The position numbers and the translations under genes were made by a program. The notes under the pieces are model-generated. The model worked only from the letters and a program-made list of their open reading frames with translations, was not told the DNA's origin and ran no database searches. Of a stretch of DNA of 64,000 bases, positions 49,649 through 61,177 are shown piece after piece (the first letter of the stretch is position 1; every line of letters starts with the position of its first letter). The stretch is from Canna indica. Taxonomy: Eukaryota; Streptophyta; Magnoliopsida; Zingiberales; Cannaceae. The stretch is taken from contig CP136890.1 in assembly GCA_034359265.1 (NCBI GenBank), forward strand, positions 33,460,501-33,524,500, in the 5' to 3' direction.

Positions 49649-51160
49649 TGTAATGTCCTAGATATTTAATTATATCATTTTCCTTTATGGTTGTATTTGC
49701 CAGCCTAGCGGACTAGATCGAGGTCGAGCCGAGTTGACTCATGGTTCGGTGCGAGTTTGTGAACTCAGGTAAGTAAGAATATGAGTTAGGTAATTTTGCT
49801 TGTGTAGATTAATTTATTTAATATTTTTATGTTGTGTATGCATACGTGTTTAATTATGTGGCATGTGGATGTGCATGTTCATTGTGTTTATATTATTTAT
49901 AGATGGTTATGTGGAGAATATAATTAATTAAGTTAAATTAAGTTAGCGGATTTGGGTTCGGCTTGAGGAGGATGCGGGTTGGATAAAAGGTTAGAAGGGT
50001 TAGGGTTGAGGAAGGAGTATAAAACCCCCTACCCTTGGCTTGTGGCTCCCTATTTGGAGCCACACAATATTTTTGAGAGGAGGAGCCAAGACGATAGCCG
50101 CGCCTTCCTCTCTCTCTCGCAAGCTGCCGCCCCAAGCCAGCCAGCCGCCAAGCATCTCCCTTCTCCTTCCTCTCCTTCTTCCTCCCATTTGGAGCCGAGC
50201 CGAGAGGAGCCAACCGAAGTTAGCCCCTGTCTCTTCCTCTCTCCCTCTCTCCTCAAGCTGGCGGCTTGAGGTGAGCCGCCGCCCCATCTCCTCCCCTTCT
50301 TGAGTTGAGCCATCATCATTTTATGCTGGATTCGAGAGCCATCATCTGGGATTGCTTCTAATCATCTTTCCAAATTAGGTGAGTGGTTTTACCCCTCCTC
50401 CTCGGGTTTCTTTGAGTTCTTGAAGCCAATTTCGAAGGCCATTGAAATCTTGATTTGTTTTCTAACGATTTCTCGAATTCTCGACATTCTTTTTGTGTGC
50501 CGTGTTTGAGGAGGCCCTAAACCCTGCCCTTTGGGGCTCGGCAGCCCTAGGTTTACCCTAGGGGTGCTCGGCCAAGGGTGGAGCAAGGGTGCCCTCAAGA
50601 TGATCGATGAAATGCCTAAGTGAGGGATCTTGATTTTCTTGTAGTTTATATCTCAAATTGATGATTAAAATGAGTTCTTATATATTCAAGCATGGTTGGT
50701 AGAACCGCTCACTGAGTTCTTTGAACACACCCGTCGTCGTTGTTTTATTTCGCAGAGCCTGACCGGTGAGGTGGGCTAGAGCTCTTGGCACAGCTGGAGA
50801 GTAGATGAGCCACATGATCTCATAGCATTCCTAGTTATGGGTCGTAGACGAGTCTGTAGTAGGTGGTCATGCACTATTGTTTTGGTATTTGGAGTTGTAG
50901 TCGCGTGTGGATATTCATGTTTTTATTCAGTCTTTTATATTTTATAAGAACTGTTGCTCTTCGATTTATTTATTTCCGCACTTAAGCTATTTATTTTAAA
51001 CCTTGCTATTTCAAAATGGAAATCTATTTTGGTTCTTTTTATTAATAAAAGTAGTTGTTTATTTCGCTATTTTATGAGTTGGCATGTGAATGGGTTAGGC
51101 TGTAGGGTATCGACACGTATACCCTGGCCCATCACATGATCTTGAACATGGGGCGTGACA
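49649..51160 (+). repeat. 3' LTR of the plus-strand family-2 element
   Basis: Starts TGTAATGTCC, ends TGGGGCGTGACA. At 1.5 kb it is about 1 kb shorter than the other family-2 LTRs and lacks the 52-bp minisatellite entirely, so either the array was deleted here or it expanded in the other lineage. The open frames on both strands at 49938-50319 lie in a C/T-rich leader and are not supported. Confidence 0.88.
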
Positions 51161-51567
51161 AATATATATTTAAAATTAAATATATTTCTATCCTAATCCC
51201 GTCTCCAAAAGCTCTCGTCCATCATCCTCGAAAATATAAATTTTCATAACCGTTATTAATGCCGATCGAGTGCTGGCCCGAGCAAAAAATAGTTTTACCG
51301 GAGGCCCCAGCAAAAGATAGTTTTACAAAAAAGAAACTCCATTGCGAAACATTTTCTATGGTAAACTTCTCTGTGATCCCGCCCCATTATCATTCTCTTG
51401 TTCTCCACTCCACTACAATCCCTAATCTTCTCTCTGCTGGATTCTTCTCTGCAATCACTTCACTCGATCTTTGCAATCACTTTAGTCGAAACCCTTTTTT
51501 TTCCTCCTCTTGTCCTTCTTCCACTCATCTGTTAACTAATGAAATTGTTGTCTGCTCTCCGATGCAG

Positions 51568-51886
51568 ACTTCCAAGAAGAGCTATCGAACCCGATGAGGG
51601 AGATCAAGGTCCAGAAGCTCATCCTCAACATCTCCGTCGGCGAGAGCAGCGATCACCTTACCTGAGCTGCGAAGGTACCAGATCCTTTTATGCTTTGTAA
51701 TCGAGTCCCTCCTTAATGTTGATTTCCAGAAATTGTCCGCTCTGTTCAGTTTCGAGTTTCTTGGAGTTAATTGCCTGAAGAGCTACCTTTGATGTCGTTT
51801 AATCGTTCTTTGCGCTACAAGCTCTACTTCTAACATCCACTTCATAACATTTGAAGGTTTTGGAGCAACTGAGCGAGCAAACTCTG
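51568..51886 (+). pseudogene. Ribosomal protein L11 (uL5) gene fragment
   Basis: Exon 51568-51674, after the acceptor TGCAG, encodes [20 protein letters not shown] plus GESSDHLT, a stop, then AAK. The cytosolic 60S protein reads LTRAAKV there, so CGA became TGA (51663-51665). Exon 51857-51886 encodes VLEQLSEQTL, matching the next residues, and then the frame runs into intron-like sequence. Introns are retained, so this is a DNA-level fragment. The remaining two thirds of the protein are absent. Confidence 0.88.
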
Positions 51887-52034
51887 GTAATCTCGTAAGG
51901 TATTTCTTGTCTTGGAGTTTTTGTTCAGCAAGATGTTTCAAATTAAGATATTGTCCATGATTCCTGATATACATCCTCCTATGAAAGATTGTGTGGTATT
52001 GTCCATAAGAAGTTTCTAATTTGTTCTTTCACAG

Positions 52035-52141
52035 CTTCTCAAAACGCTAACAAAATCATTGAGATCAATTCATATCTGCTGGGTACAATTGCTGGAAGTG
52101 CTGCAGATTGCCAGTTCTGGCACAGGAACCTAGGAATCAAG
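52035..52141 (+). pseudogene. 20S proteasome subunit beta-5 exon fragment
   Basis: Between the acceptor TTTCACAG and the donor AAG-GTATAA, the exon encodes [20 protein letters not shown] followed by [15 protein letters not shown]. This matches the region just after the catalytic threonine of plant PBE/beta-5 ([23 protein letters not shown]). The propeptide, catalytic Thr exon and downstream exons are absent. It lies 150 bp after the L11 fragment, an unrelated gene. Confidence 0.9.
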
Positions 52142-52320
52142 GTATAAATATTTTAAAGATAATGAATGAATAAACATGGTTAATGAGTGAGCGAAACGAC
52201 AATAAATCAGATTATTCTGTTTGAATATCCTTTTTTGTATTTACTTTGCTTCATTAGATCTTCAACAAGTGGTTTAAGTATTTTTCATATATTTAGTCAA
52301 ACATACACAATAAATATATT

Positions 52321-52950
52321 TAGCCGCATCTCCACCTTCCTCTGCCATCGACACTAAGGCCAAAAAAAAATAACTGACACCCGCCGAACAATAACTTCTG
52401 GGCCTTAAGAGTGGATATTTCCATCAACGACTCAACCCTTCCCTCACCCTGGAAGGTAAATAGGGCATCCCGGGCTTATTGAAGGTCACAGTCTTAGACC
52501 TGCAACCAACTAAGGCGAAATAGTTCGCCAACCAGTCCATGCCCAATATCACATTAAGCTCCAACATCGATAGGAGTGTCCAATCGGCCATCAGCACATG
52601 CCCATAAATGACAACCTTGCAGCCTCGAAAGGCTGTCTCTGCCATCACAGAAATGCCATAGATGTAGACACCACAAGGGAAAATTCAAGCACAGAAGCTA
52701 TCCCTGACAACTTAGCAGCAACCAAGGAAGACACAAAAGAGTGCATAGCACCTGGACCGAACAAGACATATGCAATAGCTGTACCTACAACAAGGTTACC
52801 TAATACTACTGCCCTGGACACCTCAGCGCCCTCTGGATTCATAGCGAACACCCATGCAACGGGCCTCTCTGAACCACCAGCTCGTTGGCCTCCTCCCTGA
52901 GTCTGACCCCTCTGAGCTACGTAACCCATTGACATCAGTGTATTTCCTCT
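52321..52950 (-). pseudogene. Protease region of the truncated family-2 element
   Basis: Minus strand: VVLGNLVVGTAIAYVLFGPG, then AMHSFVSSLVAAKL. The active-site position reads FGPGAMHSFVS, where the family has FDPGATHSFIS, so the catalytic Asp is replaced by Gly. Downstream: LELNVILGMDWLANYFALVG and CRSKTVTFNKPGMP. Confidence 0.85.
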
Positions 52951-53615
52951 GGTCTGATCAGGCTACTGGCAACCAATTCCAAGATAATCCCTCTTGAAGT
53001 GCCCAACCTGTCCGCAACCAAAACATGCCTCAGAACGAAACCGCTCTTTGGCCACACATAAACATGACCCTTAAGCATAAGGTCGCTCTACACCCATAAT
53101 TTATATTTCCTGAAATCTAAGAGAAAGATCCTCCAATCAATCCAAAATTTCATCTATAGGGGAAATTTACTCTCAGCCAACCCCTGCAGATCCCTTATGC
53201 AAAACTCTATCAACTGCCCCCCCTAGGATCCCTAGGGCCACCCTAACCATACTGCATCATAAATATTTAACTCTATGACGAGACCCAATGAATTATTCAA
53301 GATACTAAATAATCATTTCAAGGATCTCTAATCCAGGCACCCATACAAAGGTACCCCCCCCCCCCCCCCCAAATGGTGCACTCTCTAGCACAGGGCCATT
53401 CACGACCTCAAGCAGTGCTACCCTGGGACTGTCCCAGTTCCTCCTCCCTACGGAGTGCCTCAGTCAGCTCAGCCACTTGGGTCTGCAGCTACACAACCAT
53501 GGGATCTGGTCCCACCTCCTCCCGGGCCTGTGGTGGTCTCCCTCGACCTCGACCTTGACGCTCAGTGGAGTTGCTATCATTACCGGTCCTGGTGGCATCA
53601 AAGGCCTCCATTGAT
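52950..53615 (-). pseudogene. gag of the truncated family-2 element
   Basis: Minus strand. Starts near 53611 with MEAFDATRTGNDSNSTERQG and an Arg/Gly/Pro-rich stretch, stops at about 53490, then degenerates. The zinc knuckle at about 52985-53035 reads ACFGCGQVGHFKRDYLG: the fourth ligand Cys is Tyr. A run of 17 C at 53354-53370 lies within it. Confidence 0.75.
53354..53370. repeat. 17-nt poly-C run
   Basis: Uninterrupted C homopolymer inside degenerate gag; its length is likely to be unreliable in any assembly. Confidence 0.9.
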
Positions 53616-53799
53616 CTAGAAACACCAGAAAAGAAAAAATTCAAGATTAAGCAACTGAATTCACCCACTGTTTTGCAAACTAAACCATAGGTCGCGCTGA
53701 GGTGCAGACTTAGCCCATTGATCTCATAGCATACCCATACCCCTACCATATACTGACATGCTACTAATGCCATATACGTCGTAGTCGGACCGACCACAT

Positions 53800-53811
53800 G
53801 CTCTGATACCA
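53800..53811 (-). promoter_or_regulatory. Primer-binding site of the family-2 element
   Basis: TGGTATCAGAGC on the minus strand, 4 bp beyond the LTR edge (GGCGTGACA). Same initiator tRNA-Met type as family 1. Confidence 0.93.
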
Positions 53812-53815
53812 ACTT

Positions 53816-56489
53816 TGTCACGCCCCAACTCAGGATCACATGACCGGCTAGGGTATACGTGCCTATACCCCGAAGCCTAACCCATGCATATGCCAACATC
53901 ATAAACAACAAGTAAATAACAGCTTTTAATAATAAAAGAACCAAAGCAGATTTTCATTTCAAAACAACAAGGTTTAAAATACATATCTCAAGTGCGGAGA
54001 TAAATCGAAGAGCAACGATTCTTTTAATAAATAAAACTGAATAAAACGTGAATGTCCCCACGGGACTACAACTCCAAATACTGAAATAAAAGTGCATGCC
54101 AACCTACAACAGACTCATGTGGCTCCTCTGCCCTCCAGCTGTGCCAAGTGCTCCAGCCCACCTCACCGGTCAGGCTCTACAAAACAAAACAAAAAAACGA
54201 CAATGGGTGAGTTCAAAGAACTCAGTGAGCAGTTTTACCAACCCTCATAAATCAACATCACAGAGATAACAAGAATATGTCTATCGCTACAGAGGCAATG
54301 TCAAAAAGCTGTGACTAGCTACCAGGCCACCCATGCCCACGGCATTTAGTTCTTCAAAGAGGTGCATCAGGCCGAAGCCCTACCATGCCCGAAGGCAACG
54401 TCACCTAAAAATATGCATTAGGTTGAGGCCTACCATGCCCAAAGGCAACATCACCATCACAGAGGTGCATCGGGTCAAAGCCCTACCATGCCCAAAGGCA
54501 ACATCACCATCAATGAGGTGTATCGGGTCGAATCCCTACCATACCTAGAGGCAACATCACCATCAAGAGGTGCATCGGGTCGAATCCCTACCATGCCCAA
54601 AGGCAACATCACCATCAAGAGGTGCATCGGGTTGAATCCCTACCATGCCCAAAGGCAATCATCATCATCAAGAGGTTCATCGGGTCGAATCCCTACCATG
54701 CCTAAAGGTAACCGCGCACATATCAGGATAATTGGTGGCCCTCCGAACTTATCCTAAAGGTTGAGAATTTACGTCCAACCACACGGGCATAGCCCGTAAC
54801 CCGGCTCCTAAATGAGCCGCTCCGCCATTCCCATGGATGTGGCGCATCAAGACCTAAGTTAAGATTCTCCTACGGTGTCCTAAGGGTGTCATCACTATGA
54901 AGCGTCTCAACACTTCAAACCCGACCCTTACCCCTTAGACCCGCAACATCATGAACCCGTGTGGTTTTATTTCATGAATACCTTGTAAGTTGGTTCATAA
55001 TAGATTATGCTCACTCTTAGACCCAATTTTAAATATAGAATTAAAATCTAGATCATCTCAATTAGGGTTTTGTTTTAGAGTTTTGTTTTAGGGTTTTGTT
55101 CTTCCCAGAAGTGCTGTGTATACTCCGAATCTACTCTTCAAAGTATATCCTATGTTTCCAAACTATATTTTCTGGTCAAAACGATAGGTTACACGACTAT
55201 AATCAAAGATAAAATCACATAATAACAGAGAAATAAAAAATCAGCCCAGATTCAACAAACATCATATAAATTTCAGAAAGCTGAAATTTCTAGCACATCA
55301 AGGAATAAAATCCGAATTTTGCAGAATTAAATCCCCAAATTTCTAACATCACAGATTCAAGTCATCATGCCAATCATGCATACAATCTCATAAATAACAA
55401 GAATTCCTTAATCAAGAATCAAGCATTAAAATCAAGAACCCCTTCTCAAAAACCCTTAATTAGTCATTATCAAGATTTTAATCCTACCACAGGATTTCTA
55501 GCAAAATCACAGATTTAATCCTAAGCATGAAATCCACAAATCAAGAAACCAAATTGGGAGAATAAATCATTATTTGCACATCCAGAAAACATGGCAAGAA
55601 CTCGAAGAAAATCCAAGAACAAGGTATAAATACCGAGCCGTCACGAATGGCTTCAAAAAATTTGATTAAAACCCCGAAGAGAGAGGGTAAACCACTCACC
55701 TTAATTTGGAAAAATATTAGAAAAGAAATCCCGTACGACGGCCTCGAATCCGGCTTTAAAAGGCCGACGGCTCAACCCAAAAAAATAGCTCCAAGGGGAA
55801 AGAAGAGAGGGAGAGGAAGCAAGCGGCTCGGCTTGGCTCCATAGAGGAAGAGGAAGAAGAATCTGGCGGCTTGGCTTGGCTCTGGGTGGCTACGGCTCCA
55901 AGGAGGAAAGGGAAAGGGCGTTGGCGGCTTGGGTTGGCTTGGCGGCTAGCTCCCTTTCTAGGTGGCTCCAAAATAGGAGTCACAAGCCATGAGGGGTGGT
56001 TTTTATACACCCTCCTCAACCCTAAGCCCTTACACCCTTAATTCACAACCTACATCCACCTTAAGCCAAAACCAAAATCCGCTAACCCGATAGACTTAAA
56101 TAATTTAATTAATCTCATTCTAATAAATCACGAATAATTAATTAAATACTCATATGAATATAATTGGCAATTATGCGCACACAATATTAAATTAAATACT
56201 CTCAACTACCCAAGCCTAAAAATTTATAAATTTATAAATTTATAAATTTATATTCTAGTTACCCGAGCTCGCAAGCTCGCTCTGGACCATGAGTAGTTGA
56301 GAATATTTATATTCTACTTACCGGAGCTCGCAAGCTCGCTCCGGACCATGAGTAGTTGAGAATATTTATATTCTACTTACCCGAGCTCGCCAGCTCGCTA
56401 CGGACTCGACTCGACCACGAACTAGTCTGCTAGGCTGACAAATATACATAAAAGGAAAATTAATAATTTTAAATATCTGGAATATTACA
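53816..56489 (-). repeat. 5' LTR of the truncated family-2 element
   Basis: Plus-strand TGTCACGCCCC to GAATATTACA, 2.67 kb, the most complete family-2 LTR here. Its end next to the LTR start carries a triplicated segment of about 58 bp (TACCCGAGCTCGCAAGCTCG near 56261, 56320 and 56380). The open frames at 55647-56019 are in the purine/pyrimidine-rich leader and are not genes. Confidence 0.92.
54353..54710. repeat. 52-bp minisatellite (copy 5)
   Basis: About seven units of GTGCATCGGGTCGAATCCCT type, closer to the array at 6660-7015 than to those at 18.8, 23.3 and 30.7 kb, marking two LTR subfamilies. Confidence 0.92.
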
Positions 56490-57903
56490 AGTAAATATTA
56501 AATATCCGATGATAGATTATAACTTTATCTTTATCATTACTATTTATTACTACTATTGTTATTTCCTATATATCATTTATAAAATATATGCCAAAAATTT
56601 TATCTATTTTATAATTAGATTTCTTTAGTTTATTCGTTAAATTTTTTAATTTGGTTCATGTTTCACATTTCTTAGCAAATCTAATTAAAAATAAATTAGA
56701 TATTATTAGTGTATTTTAATATATATAATTATTTATTTAAAACAAGTTTGTGACAATACCTATATATTATATTAATTGTCATTGCTATTTTCTTATTGTA
56801 TTTGATCATTTATTGAACATCTAAACATTTACTTTAACTCTAACTCCGGAATTAAGTAAAGTGCTCCAGCTAAATATGTCTCTCTTTCATTTATTTCATA
56901 ATATGGGCATGAGGTTCTCCAGCTCGTGTTCTTTGGCAAAGGATGTGCTATTGATCCTTGAAGTGAAAGGATAAAGATATTTCTATGAAACTCGGATAGT
57001 ATTTTCTTTCACTCCTGTCACCAGAGATATCTCTACAGATGGAGATGAACATTATAAATATGTTAATCAAAACAATAATTTAATTAATAGATTTGTAGAC
57101 ATGCAGGTGCAGAGAAGAAATATATATAAAGTTGCAGAACTAACCTTTAAGTGTTATCTTGTCACAAGATAACTGCGATATCATGCAGATGATGACTGCT
57201 ATAATTGATACGAGGCTTCTCCTACACAATATTTCATAATATAATTAGCGCCTGGCGCCAGCTTCTTGAAACCAGGTAGATATATAATATATATACTAAT
57301 ATTTTCCTAGTAATACATAATTTAACTAGATTTCACGCAAATTAAATTGAATTTTTTAAATTAATTTAAAATTTTAAAAACTGAATTATGAAAAAATGTC
57401 GTTATTTCAAACTTCTTCAAAATTTGATATAAGTTCAAATAAAAAAATAAATTATTCACCATTCAACCATAATTTTTAATATATATTTGAATCTTATAGA
57501 AAATTCAAAAGATTCACCAATTCAACATAATTTGTGAATTTATTTGAATTATACTCAAAATTCAAGCTATTTGTAAATATATCTTTAGTTAAAAGTAATT
57601 TGTTTTAAATATTTCAATTTCTTAAATGAAAATGTTACTAAATTCAATCTATTTATGATTTCCAACTAACTTTATTTGTTCAAAAAATTATATTAAATAT
57701 TAATATGATATTTGATAAGATGAATTATTATTTTATTATTGTATCTATTTGAAAATTTATTGTTTTATTGATTGGCACATTTGAAGTAAGAGCTCTCTAC
57801 CAATCAATTTTGTATTTCTTAAATTTTTATTTATATATAATTTATTAAATTATTCTTCTTTCTTGTTTAGTTGAATTTTTGAAATTTTAATTATTTATAT
57901 ATA
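56490..57903. other. First unit of a tandem duplication; AT-rich with orphan exon-like pieces
   Basis: 56490-56969 matches 63521-64000. On the minus strand an exon-like segment 57221-57145 (acceptor TTGTGTAG, donor AAAG-GTTAGT) encodes SLVSIIAVIICMISQLSCDK and ITLK. In phase it joins 57032-56993 (acceptor ATCTGTAG), encoding EISLVTGVKENTIRVS then a stop. The first part looks like a membrane or signal segment. I do not recognise the family and found no start codon, so this may be chance. 57250-57903 is very AT-rich with nothing recognisable. Confidence 0.3.
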
Positions 57904-58246
57904 TGTAAGACCCGGGAAAAATTTCCTAATATAAAAATTTATTTTGGTGCAGCGCGCCGGACCCGGGGATAGTCGAGTCGAGCCTCAAGATCGCCTCAAG
58001 TGAAAATGTATGACTTGACTAATGATGTATGCAATTAAATTGGGCAAATGACTCTTTCCTTTTATGCATTTATACTTTAATCGAGTTTAAGTTGACTTGT
58101 GTTGCGGGAAGAGTCGAAACCCAAGTCGAGCTCAGGTTTAGTCGAGTCATGATTAAGAGTCTAGGGCCATTAAGGAAGGTTTGATGAGGGATTAAAACCC
58201 CTCATCCTTGTGTCGTGCGGCTCATCTTTGAGTCGCACAAGGCAGC

Positions 58247-60819
58247 TGTCACACCCCAACTGAGGGTAGTGTGATCGGCTAGGGCCTACATCCTGCCCTG
58301 TAGCCTACTGTCTACACTGACATAAAGAAAACTAGAACGTATCGATAATGAAATCTCAACACAACTTTATTAAAAGTTTTCAAATTCACAATTTTATGTT
58401 TTCAAAGCAAATCAGAAAACCATCATCAGAACAACTAACGTCTCAAGTAATCAAGTTTTACAAACTCTTTTCCAAATACAACTGTTGGTGCAGAAATTTA
58501 AAAAAACAACTACTAGACTCTGGTCTATGACTCATGGACGCCGCTACGAGATATGCCACCATCTCCCGCCCACCAGCAGCACCATGTCGACATGTCAAAG
58601 TCATTGCTCATGCTCTGCAAAAACAAAGAATAAACTGTGAGTCCACTTGGGACTCAGTGAGTGGCTCTAGCGAACCTCCACATAATCCTCAGTTATCCAT
58701 GCATATCATATAAGGCAACATAATGAATGTACAAGGAGATAAACTACTTCTAATGCGACTACCGACCCCAATGAGTCAATCTGTACAAACTGAATATGTG
58801 AAAACTTGCCATCTCGACCTATCAAGCCTCCGGCATTCGGCCCTTAGGCCTACTTATGGAATAAATATCCTGGCTACAGCCGACACTACCATACAAGGTA
58901 GAATCATACCAGCCGTTCGGCCACATCATATCAAGATATAAACAAACAATCCTGGGCCATCGACTAGGATGGTCACTAGTCTCTGGACACCGTCTGGGGT
59001 AAGGATAGCTAGTCCCACCCAACTGGGGTCTAGCACCTAGCGGGCCTACTAGCACACCTCAAGACCCAACACTGGCCGAGCTAAGCATTGGTCATTCCCG
59101 ACCTCCACGCTCCTCGACGGACCATCTCAAGCACATCACACAATCAAGTGTCCTAGGGTTTCCTTTTATACACTTCGGGGCATTGCCCGTATCCGGCCCT
59201 ACGTCGATCTGTAGGGTCAACAAATTAATTTTGCCCTTTCAAATTGCGCACACCTAATGGTTCTAGGTTTCCAAAAATGTTTACTAGCAGTCCTCGAAGT
59301 TATGTTATCTCCTAGCTAAGTTTCCATATATGCTGAGCATCCCACAACGTCCTACACGTTGCCTAACGTTATACACTACCTTGGGTGAGGAATTCTATGA
59401 ACCGATCTTAGAATTTCACCCACAAATATTTCAGGACAGCATGTGTACATCACTTACCAAATTAATTTCGGAAAGTAACATCATGAATAACCAAAATAAA
59501 AAGTAAGTAATGTAGAGGTTAATCCCATATGGAACATACATTAAGCATAGCAACAATTAAACATGATATGAGCAATTAAATGAAACCTTTCTTGTCTACA
59601 TATACTATATAAGCATTAACAAGAACATTTCCAATTTGATAATATAGATCTATCCCAACAATTCACAACATGAATATGAATTAACATTTATGTGAATATG
59701 AATTAACATTAAATGGAGGGATGTGAACAACTACACAAAATCATTCGCTTCCTCCCCCTTTTCCTTGATCGACCGAAGCTTGAGCAAGGTGAACCTTGCT
59801 CGGCCGAACAATCCATGTGGGAAGGGGCTGGAATCTATGCATTTTAACCAATAGAACAGTAACATAAACTTCAAATTAAATCTAACATTTAAACGTGAAG
59901 GTGCTGGTTAAGACGATAAAACACGAGGTCCAATAATCCAATACAAACAGTTCTACTTTTCCCCCTTGTACTGCTCGACCAACTCGAGCAGGATCATAAC
60001 CATGCTTGGCCGAACATATAGGGGTGGTGGACATGGCTGCGACGTCCACACGATTGTCAATCCAAAAGCAAAAACAAGTGAATACCAGTCGATGCGCAAG
60101 TTGCGAGACGAGCGAGGAAATTGGGGAAATTTTCGGCATGACCTTTCCCCTTTTTCCTCGATTCGACCAGCCCCTTAAAACAAGAAATCGACACGTATAA
60201 AACCACGAAATCACATCATATACAATGATCTAAGAATCTAACATGGAGAAAACAACTCGATCGACAAAACTCGCGAAGAAGAATCTCGATTTCAAAATCT
60301 ATGGGGCCGGCCACCCGCCTCCCCTCAACATCTATATAACCACTCACCTCGATTGCGGAGAATGAAAGATCGGATGACGAAGACTTTGAATCTTCCGGCG
60401 ACGGTGCGAAATCCCGGATCGACCCAAAGTTCCCCTTTTCCTTGCTTCTTCTCCCCTTCTCCCTAGGCTGCCTTGTGTGACTCCAAGGCTAGTCGCACGG
60501 CACAAGGATGAGGGGTTTTAAATCCCTCATCTAGCCTTCCATATAGGCTCTTGACTCACTTGACTCCTACTCAAGACTCGACTAAACCTGAACTCTACTT
60601 GGGTTCTAACTCAACCCACAACATGAGTCGATTTAAACTTGATTTAAGGTATGATTGCATAAAAGGAAGGTCAATCACCCAAATAAATTCCATGCATCAT
60701 TAGTCGAGTCATGCCTTTTCACTCAAGGCGATCCTGAGGCTCGACTCGACAATCCCCGGGTCCGGCGCGTTGCACCAAAACAGATTTTTATGTTAGGAAA
60801 AAATTTTTCGGGTCTTACA
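58247..60819 (-). mobile_element. Nested solo LTR, same family, opposite orientation
   Basis: Plus-strand TGTCACACCCCAACTG to GGGTCTTACA. The 5-bp target duplication GCAGC is exact (58242-58246 and 60820-60824). Its first 340 bp, on the minus strand, closely match the first 340 bp of the LTR it sits in. The open frames within it are not supported as genes. Confidence 0.95.
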
Positions 60820-61010
60820 GCAGCGCCTAGGAGAGAGGGGAGAAGAAGCAAGGAGGAGGGGGATTTTGGTCCATACGGGATTTCGCGCCGTTGCCGGAAA
60901 AATTCAAAGTTGTTGTCATCCATTCTTTCATCCTCCTCAATCAAGGTGAGTGGTTGGATTTGAAGAAATGGGGGAGGCGGGTAGCCGAACCCTTAGTGGT
61001 GATAGGATCG

Positions 61011-61177
61011 TGTAATACCCCGATTTAGTCCCACATCTGGAGTATGTTGGATGTAGCCTTGGCTTATAAGGCTTGATGGGTGTGCTACTATCAACTTTAG
61101 CTTAAGCGTTTTAATTAGGCCAATAGGTTGGCCTATGAAGTTGGTGGGTCAGTTATCCCATCAAGCAGGTTGTAACA
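61011..61177 (+). mobile_element. TRIM-like short LTR insertion
   Basis: A 167-bp insertion relative to the related LTRs. It starts TGTAATACCCCGATTTAGTC, contains CCCACATCTGG and GGCTTATAAGGCTTGATGGG, and ends GGTTGTAACA. TG...CA ends with a TAGTCCCACATC head and a central TTATAAG are common in plant terminal-repeat retrotransposons in miniature. The target duplication is not clear, and the exact edges may shift by a few bases. Confidence 0.6.

Larger units (their letters stand above)
51161..52320. mobile_element. Chimeric segment with exons of two unrelated host genes
   Basis: Lies between the LTR end at 51160 and a truncated family-2 element at 52321. It contains a promoter/5'-UTR-like C/T-rich region (51400-51560), two L11 exons and one proteasome beta-5 exon, all on the plus strand with introns. 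This is typical of a Pack-MULE or Helitron capture, but I could not identify terminal inverted repeats, a target duplication, or a Helitron hairpin/CTRR end, so the carrier type is open. Confidence 0.4.
52321..56489 (-). mobile_element. 5' half of a family-2 chromovirus, reverse orientation
   Basis: On the minus strand: LTR (56489-53816), primer-binding site, gag, protease, then truncation at about 52321 inside the protease-RT linker. RT, RNase H, integrase and the 3' LTR are absent. Confidence 0.88.

Noticed and set aside
61011..61177. Cassandra TRIM
   Set aside because: No 5S rRNA-like internal promoter sequence is present, so only a generic TRIM-like call is made.
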